Source: CAZJQD01 sp964548165 [NCBI: uncultured bacterium] (lineage in GTDB: Bacteria; UBA8481). From it: a stretch of DNA of 55,685 bases. Within the stretch, counting starts at the first letter, position 1, and each line of letters opens with the position of its first letter. The notes under the pieces were generated by a model. That model saw only the letters and a list, made by a program, of their open reading frames with translations. It was not told the origin of the DNA and searched no databases. Below are positions 17,293-25,160 of this stretch, in pieces. Made by a program: the position numbers and the translations under genes. Location: NCBI GenBank assembly GCA_964548165.1, contig CAZJQD010000018.1:1-55685 (forward strand), written 5' to 3'.

Positions 17293-17330
17293 CAGATTAG
17301 CCTAGGAATTTGGAAATTGATGAGATGCGG

Positions 17331-17348
17331 TGTCTGATTTATAAGACA
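17331..17348. promoter_or_regulatory. Operator-like palindrome, copy 2
   Basis: TGTCT-N8-AGACA, an exact match in arms and spacing to copy 1, whose core starts 57 bp to the left. Such paired sites suit a dimeric regulator binding upstream of the che operon. Confidence 0.5.
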
Positions 17349-17366
17349 TATTTCTTGGAGTCGGAT

Positions 17367-17382
17367 TCCAAGCGCCATGCCA
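17367..17382 (-). promoter_or_regulatory. Sigma-54-like -24/-12 element
   Basis: On the minus strand the sequence TGGCATG-N4-TTGGA matches the RpoN consensus TGGCAYR-N4-TTGCW except for one key base (G for C in the -12 GC pair). It lies just after the stop of an NtrC-type gene and before the che operon. The hairpin CTTGGA/TCCAAG (17354-17372) overlaps it. Confidence 0.25.
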
Positions 17383-17385
17383 CGG

Positions 17386-18765
17386 TCAGCGCAATCGATG
17401 CTTGCCTATCAGCGCGATGAGCGAGGTGCGGCTCATCTTCAGGAGGCGCGCGGCCTCCGAGACATTACCGTGGGTGTGAGCGAGCGCGGCGCGGATGGTG
17501 CGCTTCGACCACTCCTCGGCCGCCCGGATGCGACCCTTGCGGTATGGGAGGTCAAAGAGGTCGGGGGCAACCAGCCCGAGTTCCTCCGCCGTCAGCGTCC
17601 TCTCCGCCATGCCCGTCCCGTTGCCGGGCGCGCTCGCCTTACCCGGGATACCCGCCGCATTTCCATGCGCGCCCATGCCCCTTCCCTTCAGCGCGAGCGC
17701 GCGCTCCAGGACATTTCGTAGCTCGCGCACGTTGCCGGGCCAGTCGCGCTGCATGAGCGCCGCGAGCGCATCACCTGTCAGCGTCACGCGCGACCCCTCG
17801 CGTCGCAACCCCTCCAAGAGCGACTCCGCGATCGCCGGAATATCGCCGGGCCGATCCTTGAGGGACGGCATGGAAACCGCCAGGACATGAAGGCGGTAAT
17901 AGAGGTCCTCGCGGAACCGGCCCTCCCGAACGAGAAGTTCAAGGTCCTCGTTGGCCGCCGCAAGGATCCGGACATCACAGGAAACCGCTTTCTGTGCGCC
18001 CAGGGGCCAGACCTCCTTCGTCTCGATGGCGCGCAGGATCTTCGGCTGGATCTCCAGCGGCAGGCTGTTGATCTCGTCGAGGAACAGCGTTCCGCCGCGC
18101 GCCAGCTCGAATCTCCCCATCCGGCGATCGCGGATCCCGGTGTAGGCTCCGGGCATCGCGCCAAAAAGCTCGCTCTCCGCCAGGTCGCGCGGGACCGCGC
18201 CCAGGTTGATGGCGATGAACGGGCCCGAGGCGCGGTGCGAGCCCTGGTGGATAGCCTCGGCCGCCGCCTCCTTGCCGCTCCCCGTCGCCCCGGTGACGAG
18301 CACCGTCGCCTCCGATCCCGCGGCCGCATCGATCGCCTCGTAGACGCGCCGCATCTCGGGACTGCTGCCCACCAGCCTCCCGCGACCTCCTCTCCCCGCC
18401 GCGTCCCGGAGCTTGACGACCTTCTCGACCTCCCGAAGGTGCACGAAGAGGTCCTCGATCTCGAACGGCTTCTCGAGGAAGGCGCGCGCTCCCTCCCGCG
18501 TCGCCTTCACCGCCAGGTCAATCGTCGCGTGCCCAGTCATGATCACGACCTCGATCCCGGGCTTCAAGCGCCGCGCCTCCCGCATCAGCTCGATCCCCGA
18601 CAGGCGCGGGAGGTGAACGTCCGTGAGAAGAAGATCGCATTCCTCCACGACCTTCAAGGCATCGACCGGGTCCCCGCTCTCGAGGAACTCATGCGGCAAT
18701 TCCCGGAGGTTGGCGAGGAACGCGGCGCGGAACGCCCGATCATCGTCGACGACGAGGATGCGCAT
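17386..18765 (-). CDS. NtrC-family sigma-54-dependent response regulator
   Basis: 459 residues. The receiver domain (about 1-115) has D7/D8 and phospho-acceptor D49. The AAA+ domain (about 130-365) has Walker A GATGSGKE (159-166) and Walker B GTLFLDEI. A C-terminal Fis-type helix-turn-helix (about 415-459, NVSEAARLLKMSRTSL) follows. The sigma-54 contact loop normally reading GAFTGA is GAYTGI here (residues 206-211), so activation of sigma-54 may be altered. Its cognate kinase is encoded directly upstream (3-bp gap), and cheD comes before that. Confidence 0.93.
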   Translation of the reverse strand: MRILVVDDDRAFRAAFLANLRELPHEFLESGDPVDALKVVEECDLLLTDVHLPRLSGIELMREARRLKPGIEVVIMTGHATIDLAVKATREGARAFLEKPFEIEDLFVHLREVEKVVKLRDAAGRGGRGRLVGSSPEMRRVYEAIDAAAGSEATVLVTGATGSGKEAAAEAIHQGSHRASGPFIAINLGAVPRDLAESELFGAMPGAYTGIRDRRMGRFELARGGTLFLDEINSLPLEIQPKILRAIETKEVWPLGAQKAVSCDVRILAAANEDLELLVREGRFREDLYYRLHVLAVSMPSLKDRPGDIPAIAESLLEGLRREGSRVTLTGDALAALMQRDWPGNVRELRNVLERALALKGRGMGAHGNAAGIPGKASAPGNGTGMAERTLTAEELGLVAPDLFDLPYRKGRIRAAEEWSKRTIRAALAHTHGNVSEAARLLKMSRTSLIALIGKHRLR

Positions 18766-18768
18766 GCC

Positions 18769-21459
18769 TCAAACCAGCTCGCCGAGTTCCGACTTGCGGA
18801 TGGTGATGCGTCTCTCCGAACCCTGGTCCTGGACCGGCAGGCGGATGGTGAAGACGGCGCCGCCATCCGGCCCGTTCTCGCCCCGAAGACTCCCTCCGCT
18901 CGCCTCGCAGACGCGGCGCGCCAGGGCAAGCCCCAGACCGGTCCCGCCGGTGCGGGCCGTGACGTAGGGCGCGAAGTGGTGCTCGGGATTCGGACCGAGA
19001 CCGGGGCCGGAGTCGGCGACGACCACGGCCAGGACGTCCTGTTCCATCGTGGCCGAGACCCTCACGGCGTCGCCGGCCTTGAGGATCTCGCGCGCATTCT
19101 CCAGGAGGTTGATGATGATCTCCTGGAACGCCGTGATGTCCCCGGCGATCGCCGGGAGATCGTCCGCCACCGCGGCGGAGAAGGCGATCCCGCGCGCGTC
19201 CAGGCCGCCGCGGAAGAGGTCGATGACGCTCGTCAGGACCTCGCCGGCAGCAAAGAGCCCGTTCTTGGCGCCGCGCTGGCGGGAGAAACCCAGGAGGGCT
19301 CGAACCGTGTTCGTGATGCGGTCGACCTGTCCCTCGAGCATCTCCAGCTCGCCAGGCGCTTCCGCGCCCTGGGTTGCCTTTCTCAGTGACCGCAGGAGGA
19401 ACTTCATCGTCCCGAGGGGATTATTCACCTCGTGGGCGACCGCGGCCGCGATCCGGCCGACAGCGGCCTCCCGGCGCATGGAGGCCAGCTCGCGATCCTG
19501 GGCCCCCTTCTGGTCCGTGATATCCGTGACGATCCCCGCGAGGCGAATCGTCTGGCCCGCGTCATCCAGGACCGGGTACGCGCGATCGTTCACCCACCGC
19601 GTCGTTCCGTCCGGCCGGACCACGCGATACTCCTCGTCGTAGACCCCCGTGAGATGCCGCGTGGCGATCGACTGCCTCACCCGTTCGCGATCCTCCTGGT
19701 GAACGGCGCCAAGCCACAGCAGGGCATCGGCCAGGAGTTCCTGCGACGACCGGCCCCAGATGCGCTCATAGCCGGGCGAGACGTAGAGGGTCCGGGTGGA
19801 GAGCGCATCCGACATCCAGAAGCCCTGGTCGATGTGCCGCGCCAGTTGCTGGAACCGTTCCTCGCTCTCCCGGAGGGAGAGCTCGAATCGCTTCCGCTCC
19901 GTGATGTCGTCCTTCACGGCCACGAAGTGCGTGATCGTCCCGGCGCCATCCCGGATCGGGGAGATGATGGCCTGCTCCCAGTAAAACGTACCGTCCTTGC
20001 GGCGATTGTAAAATTCACCGACCCAGTCATGACCGCTCCGAATTGTCCTCCAGAGGTCGCGATATCCCTCCGGCCCGGTCCAACCCGACTTCAAGACGCG
20101 CGGACTGCTGCCGATCAGCTCCTCCCGGGAGTACCCCGTGTTTCGGACCGTGCTCTCGTTGGCATACTCGATGATGCCTTCAGCATTCGTGATCACGACC
20201 GATGCCGTGCTCTGCTCGATCGCGTGATCGAGTATCCGGAGCCGTCGCTCGTTCTTGCGCCGCTCCGTGATGTCACGGACGGTCGAGATGGCACGATCGG
20301 TGCGCCCCTTGAGCCAGCCCGTGGCCACCTCCACCTCGACGCGCGTCCCATCCTTGCGGATGTCCACCGTCTCGAAGACCTCGTTCCTGAGAAGCTCCGC
20401 CCGGATCGCTCCCACGGCGGAACGGCGACACTCCGGGGCCTGGATGTCCCGGATCGTCATGGCCAGGAGCTCATCGCGGTCGTACCCGAGAAGACTGCAA
20501 TAGGCGGGATTCGCGTCCAGGATGCGATCCTCGAGGTCGGAGATCACGATGCCATCCCACGAAGACTCGAAGAACGAACGGAACCGCTCATCGCTCTCCT
20601 CCAGCGCGCGCACCGTCTGGCTGAGCTCCGTGGTATCGCGCACCACCGTGAAGACGGTCCCGGGGTCAGGCGAGAAGAAGCGGACCTCGAAATCCCGCAC
20701 CTCCCCGTCGGGATAAGGCACGGCCATCTGGTAGCGCATGGACTGGGGCGCCGTGCTGGATGCGGCGCGGGAGATGCTGTGGGCGAAGCGCTCGCCCAGG
20801 CGCCCCGGAAAGACCTCTCTCACGTTCTTGCCCAGAAACTGATCCTCCGGGATGGCGAGGAACGTCGCGGTAGAGAGGCAGTGACGGAACGTGCCGTCCG
20901 CGTTCATGACGAAGACCAGGTCGGGAAGGGTTGCCGCGAAGGCGCGGAGCAGGGAGAGCGTGTCGGCCTGGACGCTCTGGATCTGCCGCTCATGATCGCG
21001 CGCGGCGATCTCGGCCAGGATGCGGTCCGTGATGTTCACGTGAACAACCGCGATACCGGAGCCTGCCGCGCCGCGGATGCGCGAGCCCGTCACCAGGAAC
21101 CAGCGCGGCTCCTCGGGGGAGTGACACGGATACTCGTGCGTCGTGGACTCGATCTCCCGGCGCGCCAACTTCTCGAAACCCTGCGCGATGGCCTCCGCCC
21201 CGATCTCGCCCTGGTCTCGAGCCCGCTCCAGGATCTCGAAATAGTTGCCCGCGAGGCAGGAGGGCACCTGCTCAGGAGTTCCATTCTCTACGGCAAATCG
21301 ACGCCAGGCGGCGTTCACATAGAGTATCTCTCCGTGATCATCGAGAATGGCGACGTGCGCCGGCATCGAGTCGAGGACTGCCTGGTACAGGCCGGCATCA
21401 CTCGGGAGATCGCCACGCCTCGCGCCGCTCGTGGACCGCGGCGCCGCCTCGTTCGTCAC
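18769..21459 (-). CDS. Multi-PAS hybrid-free sensor histidine kinase
   Basis: 896 residues from GTG 21459, which overlaps the cheD stop (GTGA); the longer frame upstream is only cheD in another frame. About five PAS/PAC modules run in tandem (openings such as LYQAVLDSMPAHVAILDD, FESSWDGIVISDLED, AIEQSTASVVITNAEG and HIDQGFWMSDA). They are followed by a HisKA domain with His676 (VAHEVNNPLG) and an HATPase domain (GLGLALARRVCEASGG). No transmembrane helix is apparent, so sensing is cytosolic. It is the likely partner of the NtrC-type regulator downstream. Several PAS domains resemble redox or oxygen sensors, but their ligands cannot be read. Confidence 0.93.
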   Translation of the reverse strand: MTNEAAPRSTSGARRGDLPSDAGLYQAVLDSMPAHVAILDDHGEILYVNAAWRRFAVENGTPEQVPSCLAGNYFEILERARDQGEIGAEAIAQGFEKLARREIESTTHEYPCHSPEEPRWFLVTGSRIRGAAGSGIAVVHVNITDRILAEIAARDHERQIQSVQADTLSLLRAFAATLPDLVFVMNADGTFRHCLSTATFLAIPEDQFLGKNVREVFPGRLGERFAHSISRAASSTAPQSMRYQMAVPYPDGEVRDFEVRFFSPDPGTVFTVVRDTTELSQTVRALEESDERFRSFFESSWDGIVISDLEDRILDANPAYCSLLGYDRDELLAMTIRDIQAPECRRSAVGAIRAELLRNEVFETVDIRKDGTRVEVEVATGWLKGRTDRAISTVRDITERRKNERRLRILDHAIEQSTASVVITNAEGIIEYANESTVRNTGYSREELIGSSPRVLKSGWTGPEGYRDLWRTIRSGHDWVGEFYNRRKDGTFYWEQAIISPIRDGAGTITHFVAVKDDITERKRFELSLRESEERFQQLARHIDQGFWMSDALSTRTLYVSPGYERIWGRSSQELLADALLWLGAVHQEDRERVRQSIATRHLTGVYDEEYRVVRPDGTTRWVNDRAYPVLDDAGQTIRLAGIVTDITDQKGAQDRELASMRREAAVGRIAAAVAHEVNNPLGTMKFLLRSLRKATQGAEAPGELEMLEGQVDRITNTVRALLGFSRQRGAKNGLFAAGEVLTSVIDLFRGGLDARGIAFSAAVADDLPAIAGDITAFQEIIINLLENAREILKAGDAVRVSATMEQDVLAVVVADSGPGLGPNPEHHFAPYVTARTGGTGLGLALARRVCEASGGSLRGENGPDGGAVFTIRLPVQDQGSERRITIRKSELGELV

Positions 21460-21983
21460 AGCTCGCGCGTCTCTCCGGCCGCGGCGACGAGGACCCGCCC
21501 CGAGTCCACGTGCACGAAGACCGTCTGGGCCTGGCCCTGCCCCGTGCACTCGGCCTTGATGAGAAGCCCCGCCTTCCAGAGCGCCTTGCGCAGGGCGATG
21601 AAGTTGCGCCGCCCGATGTCAAAGTGATCGGGCTTCTCCGTCCCGAACATGCGGCTCCCGCCCGCCACCTTGGTGACCAGGCGCTCACGGCGACCTCCCG
21701 CCTTCAGGACCTGCTGATAGAAGATCGGAAAGCCGGTGTCCACGCAGGCATAGGGTCGGTCCGCCAGTCGATCCGAGACCTCCCTGGCATGAGGGAGCAT
21801 CGGGTGAAAGAGACCGGCGACGCGCGCCACGGGATCATGGAGCACCACGCCAAGGCAGGAGCCCAACGCATGGGTTACAAGGACGGCGTCTCGATCGGAA
21901 GAGACCCCTGCGTCCCCCACTCCCACAGTGATCCGCTTCTCCGTCCGAGGCGCCGCGAGGGGCGTGGAGGTTTGCGGCATCAT
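21456..21983 (-). CDS. cheD: Chemoreceptor glutamine deamidase CheD
   Basis: 175 residues. The catalytic triad is visible with the family spacing: Thr37 and Cys43 (THALGSCLGVVLHDP) and His60 (GLFHPMLP). CheD deamidates specific receptor glutamines and in some bacteria interacts with CheC. No CheC/CheX gene is present in this window. It is the first gene of the operon cheD, PAS-kinase, NtrC-type regulator. ATG 21983 is followed by a second ATG (21980); a good sigma-70-type promoter lies just upstream. Confidence 0.95.
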   Translation of the reverse strand: MMPQTSTPLAAPRTEKRITVGVGDAGVSSDRDAVLVTHALGSCLGVVLHDPVARVAGLFHPMLPHAREVSDRLADRPYACVDTGFPIFYQQVLKAGGRRERLVTKVAGGSRMFGTEKPDHFDIGRRNFIALRKALWKAGLLIKAECTGQGQAQTVFVHVDSGRVLVAAAGETREL

Positions 21984-21994
21984 CTTGAAGAGAG

Positions 21995-22023
21995 ATTATA
22001 CGGGCATCGCGGCGATATGCGAA
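21995..22023 (-). promoter_or_regulatory. Sigma-70-like promoter of cheD
   Basis: On the minus strand: TTCGCA (-35, 4/6), 17-bp spacer, TATAAT (-10, 6/6), then 11 nt to ATG 21983. The predicted 5' leader is only about 4-5 nt. Confidence 0.6.
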
Positions 22024-22062
22024 GAGCGGCGGCGCCGCCCCCAGGTCCCCGGGGTTGTATCA

Positions 22063-22210
22063 ACCACGAAGGCACGAAGAGACCAGCGAACACGGAGAGA
22101 AACCACCCCGGGAAACCCCACATCAAGCCCCCTTCACCTGATTGGTGAAGGACCCGACATCTCGCTCTTCCTCATTTCAGGTTTTCCTGGTGGCTGGGTG
22201 CCTTGGTGGT
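22063..22210. repeat. Dispersed non-coding repeat element 1 with inverted ends
   Basis: A 148-bp gene-free stretch between cheD and the transketolase genes. Its ends are an imperfect inverted repeat (ACCACGAAGGCAC at 22063-22075; GTGCCTTGGTGGT at 22198-22210; 12 of 13 pair). The inside carries CACGAAG and a CTCTTCCTC core (22156-22175) shared 16/20 with the element at 28821. No open frame or transposase was seen. It resembles the CACGAAGGCACGAAG-type repeats scattered in many uncultivated bacterial genomes. Confidence 0.6.
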
Positions 22211-22249
22211 GAATGCAACCTCCGGGGAACAAGAGCCCCCGACGGTGGT

Positions 22250-23218
22250 TTACTTCTTCTTCCGCGATACCGCGGTGCGGGCGGCGGCGGCCACCTCGCG
22301 GGGTGTCAGCCCATACTTCTCGATGATGGACTCAGGCGTTCCGGACTTGGCGTAGGTATCCCTGATGCCGACGTGTTCGAAGGGGACGGGGCAGAGACGA
22401 CCGAGAGCCTGGGCGACAGCGGCGCCGAGCCCGCCCCAGACCTGGTGCTCCTCGGCCACGACCACGGCGCCACAGCGTTTCGCGACCGCGGCGAGCGTCT
22501 CCTCGTCGAGCGGCTTGATCGTGTGCATGTCGACGACCGTGGCCTCGATACCCTCGGTGGCCAGCTGCTCGGCCGCAAAGAGCGCCTGGGCGACCATGAT
22601 CCCGCACGCGACGATGGCGACATCGCCGCCCTCGCGAAGGACAACGGCCTTCCCGATCGCGAACTTCGTCTCGGGCTTGTGGATGATCCAGGTCTTGGCC
22701 CTACCGGTCCGCATGAACGCGGGGTGCGGGTGCGTGACCAGTTCCTTCGTCAACGCCAGCGTGGAGACCTCGTCCGCGGGCATCAGGACCGTGAAGCCCG
22801 GCAACGACGTCGTCAGGGCGATATCCTCCACGGCCATCTGGCTGGCGCCATCCTCGCCCAGAGTGATACCGCCGTGCGAGCCGACGAGCTTGACCGGGAG
22901 GTTGGAATAGGCGATGCCCATCCGCATCTGGTCGTAGCTCTTGCAGATGAGGAAGCTGGCGAACGAGGAGGCGAAGACGGTCTTGCCGCAGGCGGCGAGT
23001 CCCGAGGCGATCCCGACCATGTTGGCCTCGGCAATGCCGCAGTTGATGAACCGATCACGGAACTTGGAGCCGAAGGTCCAGGCCTTGGTGGACTTGGCGA
23101 GGTCGGCGTCGAGGACGACGAGCTCGGGGTGCGTGGCGCCGGCCTCTGCCAGGGCGTCGCCGTAGGCATCGCGCGTGGCGCGCCCCATCTTCAGGTTCAG
23201 CTCCGAGGCGGGCGCCAT
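22250..23218 (-). CDS. Transketolase, C-terminal subunit
   Basis: 322 residues comprising the pyrimidine-binding and C-terminal domains of transketolase. The conserved catalytic Glu sits in NCGIAEANMVGIASGLA, and the TPP pyrimidine domain (about 8-175) is followed by the transketolase C domain (about 185-310). It works only as a complex with the N-terminal subunit encoded directly upstream (TAATG junction), moving two-carbon units in the non-oxidative pentose phosphate pathway. Split transketolases are common in archaea and several bacterial phyla. The DXS-like alternative is unlikely because DXS is a single polypeptide. Confidence 0.92.
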   Translation of the reverse strand: MAPASELNLKMGRATRDAYGDALAEAGATHPELVVLDADLAKSTKAWTFGSKFRDRFINCGIAEANMVGIASGLAACGKTVFASSFASFLICKSYDQMRMGIAYSNLPVKLVGSHGGITLGEDGASQMAVEDIALTTSLPGFTVLMPADEVSTLALTKELVTHPHPAFMRTGRAKTWIIHKPETKFAIGKAVVLREGGDVAIVACGIMVAQALFAAEQLATEGIEATVVDMHTIKPLDEETLAAVAKRCGAVVVAEEHQVWGGLGAAVAQALGRLCPVPFEHVGIRDTYAKSGTPESIIEKYGLTPREVAAAARTAVSRKKK

Positions 23219-24039
23219 TACGCCAGTTCCTTCAGCGCGGCCGCGAGCTGGGTGTCATCCGGGGCGACTCCGTGCCAGTCGTTGTTGTTCTCCATGAAGC
23301 TGACGCCCTTGCCCTTCACAGTGCGGGCAACGAGCACGGACGGGCGCGAGGTCTCCGCGCGAGCCGCGACCAGGGCCTTGTCGATAGCCGCGAGATCGTG
23401 GCCATCAAGTTCCTGCACGTGCCACCCGAAGGACTCCCACTTCGCCGCGAGCGGTTCGAGGCCCACGATGCGATCGGTGGCGTCATCGAGCTGGAATCCG
23501 TTCGCGTCAACGATACAGGTGAGATTGGCGAGCTTGTGCTGGGCGGCGAAGAGCACGGCCTCCCAGACCTGGCCTTCCTGGATCTCGCCGTCACCGACGA
23601 GGACATAGGTGTGATAATCCCGCTGGTCGAGACGCGCGGCCAGGGCATGACCGATCCCGATCGAGAGGCCCTGCCCGAGCGATCCCGTCGAGGCCTCGAT
23701 CCCGGGAAGGCGGCACCGATCAGGATGTCCCTCCAGGCGCCCATCGATCCTCCGGAGCGTCATCAGCTCGTCCTTCGGAAAGTAGCCGGCCTCGGCCATG
23801 GCGCAGTAGAGCGCGGGCACGCCGTGGCCCTTGGAGAGGATGAAGCGGTCGCGGTCTGCCCACCCGGGATTCCCGGCGTCGAACCGCAGGTGACGGAAGT
23901 AGACGGCGGCGATCAGTTCGATGATGGAGAGCGCGCCACCGGGATGCCCCGACTTGGCGGCGTGGATCATCCTCAGGGACGATCGGCGCCAGTCCTTGCA
24001 GAGGGCGGGCAGGGCAGTGAGATCAAGTCTGTTCGTCAT
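23218..24039 (-). CDS. Transketolase, N-terminal (TPP-binding) subunit
   Basis: 273 residues. It carries the diphosphate-binding half of transketolase: GHPGGALSIIELIAAVYF, SKGHGVPALYCAMAEAG, and the TPP/Mg motif GDGEIQEGQVWEA followed by IVDANGFQLD. Its stop and the next gene's start overlap as TAATG, which should keep the two subunits in balance. Upstream on the minus strand is an extended -10-like TGATACGAT, 18 nt before the ATG. Confidence 0.93.
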   Translation of the reverse strand: MTNRLDLTALPALCKDWRRSSLRMIHAAKSGHPGGALSIIELIAAVYFRHLRFDAGNPGWADRDRFILSKGHGVPALYCAMAEAGYFPKDELMTLRRIDGRLEGHPDRCRLPGIEASTGSLGQGLSIGIGHALAARLDQRDYHTYVLVGDGEIQEGQVWEAVLFAAQHKLANLTCIVDANGFQLDDATDRIVGLEPLAAKWESFGWHVQELDGHDLAAIDKALVAARAETSRPSVLVARTVKGKGVSFMENNNDWHGVAPDDTQLAAALKELA

Positions 24040-24227
24040 GGTCTGAAACGGCGGAGCATCGTATCATGCCGCCCCGCCATGGGAAACCGCTTCTTGATAA
24101 GGATCGCGATCGCGGTGGAAAAATGTCCGGCGCCCGGCTCATCGTCCGCCTCCACCGCGTCCGCTTCGCCGTCTTGCCACACGGGGCTGAGCAACGCCGG
24201 ATCGGAAAATGAAGGAGTTACCGGCTC

Positions 24228-25118
24228 ATGATCGCCCGTTTCCTCGCCCTCATGGTCATCTTCGGGCTAGGCGTCTTGGCGCGACGCCTCTACCGGCTGG
24301 ACCCCACTCCCCTCTCCCACGCCACGATGGACTTCTTCATGCCCGCGTTCGTGTTCCTCTCGATCCTCGAGACCCCCCTCGACTGGGGCTCGATCGGGCA
24401 TCCCGCCGCGGCCTGCGCCTGGGTCATCCTGGGAGCCATGGCCCTGGTGGGGCTGGCCCAGAAGATCAGTGGTCAACCGATCATGAAGTATGTCCTCCCG
24501 ATCGCGTTCATGAACTCGGGATTCTTCGGCATTCCCATCGCGGAGACGATGGGCGGGGCGGCGTGGGTGGCGCCGGTCATCATCTTCGACCAGGCCATGA
24601 ACCTCGTCCTCTTCACGGCCGGCATCTCGGTCCTGGGCGCCCACACGAGCCTGTCCCAGGGCATACGCAACTTCGCCCTGAATCCCAACCTCGTCGCGAT
24701 CGCGATCGCCTTCAGCTGGAAGGCTACCGGCCGATCGTTCCCCGAGGAGATCCGCACGCTCCTCGCGTTACCGGCCCAGGCCACCATCCCCGTGGCCCTC
24801 TTCTGCATGGGCGCGGCCCTGCCGCGGTTGGGCGCCCACACCGCCTGGCGGCCGCTCATCGGCGCCGTCGCCGCACGCTTCGGGCTCGGCATCCTCCTCT
24901 CGTCGGCCTACGTGCTGATCTTCCGCCCCGATCCCCTGACGGCGCGCGTCATCATCCTCGTCTCAACGATGCCCTCGGCCGTCTTCAGCTACCTCTTGAA
25001 CGTGCGCTACAAGGGCGAGGCCCAGCACGCGGCGGAGACCATCTTCGTCTCCACCCTCAGCTTCCCGCTCGTCTTCCCGCTCGTCAACGGGGTGCTCGTC
25101 CCCCTGCTGGTCCGGTAG
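24228..25118 (+). CDS. AEC (auxin efflux carrier) family membrane transporter
   Basis: 296 residues, almost entirely hydrophobic with about ten predicted helices. Motifs typical of PF03547 are MPAFVFLSILETPL near the first helices, AFMNSGFFGIPI (the family signature), and VSTMPSAVFSYLL near the end. Bacterial members export or import small organic acids or amino acids; the substrate is not evident here. AAGGAG lies upstream of ATG 24228, unlike most neighbouring operon leaders. It has no co-oriented partner gene. Confidence 0.88.
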   Translation: MIARFLALMVIFGLGVLARRLYRLDPTPLSHATMDFFMPAFVFLSILETPLDWGSIGHPAAACAWVILGAMALVGLAQKISGQPIMKYVLPIAFMNSGFFGIPIAETMGGAAWVAPVIIFDQAMNLVLFTAGISVLGAHTSLSQGIRNFALNPNLVAIAIAFSWKATGRSFPEEIRTLLALPAQATIPVALFCMGAALPRLGAHTAWRPLIGAVAARFGLGILLSSAYVLIFRPDPLTARVIILVSTMPSAVFSYLLNVRYKGEAQHAAETIFVSTLSFPLVFPLVNGVLVPLLVR

Positions 25119-25160
25119 GCCTGCTCGGTCGGTAGTCCTTTTCGTCCAGTAGCTGGACGT

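Larger units (their letters stand above)
17207..17385. promoter_or_regulatory. AT-rich control region of the che operon
   Basis: This 179-bp gap is far more AT-rich than its surroundings and holds no gene. It contains two TGTCT-N8-AGACA palindromes and a sigma-54-like element (listed separately). On the minus strand it also has loose -10-like boxes: TACAAT (17254-17259), and TAACAT (17236-17241) 17 bp downstream of TTAACT. Transcription of the REC-ATPase, cheA and later genes most likely starts here. Confidence 0.55.

Noticed and set aside
17354-17372. Hairpin CTTGGA/TCCAAG after the NtrC-type gene as a terminator
   Set aside because: Only 6 bp of stem and no T-run on either strand, so it is not a convincing rho-independent terminator.
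22018-22062. A gene between cheD and repeat element 1
   Set aside because: No frame with a start and plausible composition. The stretch is best read as the cheD promoter region.
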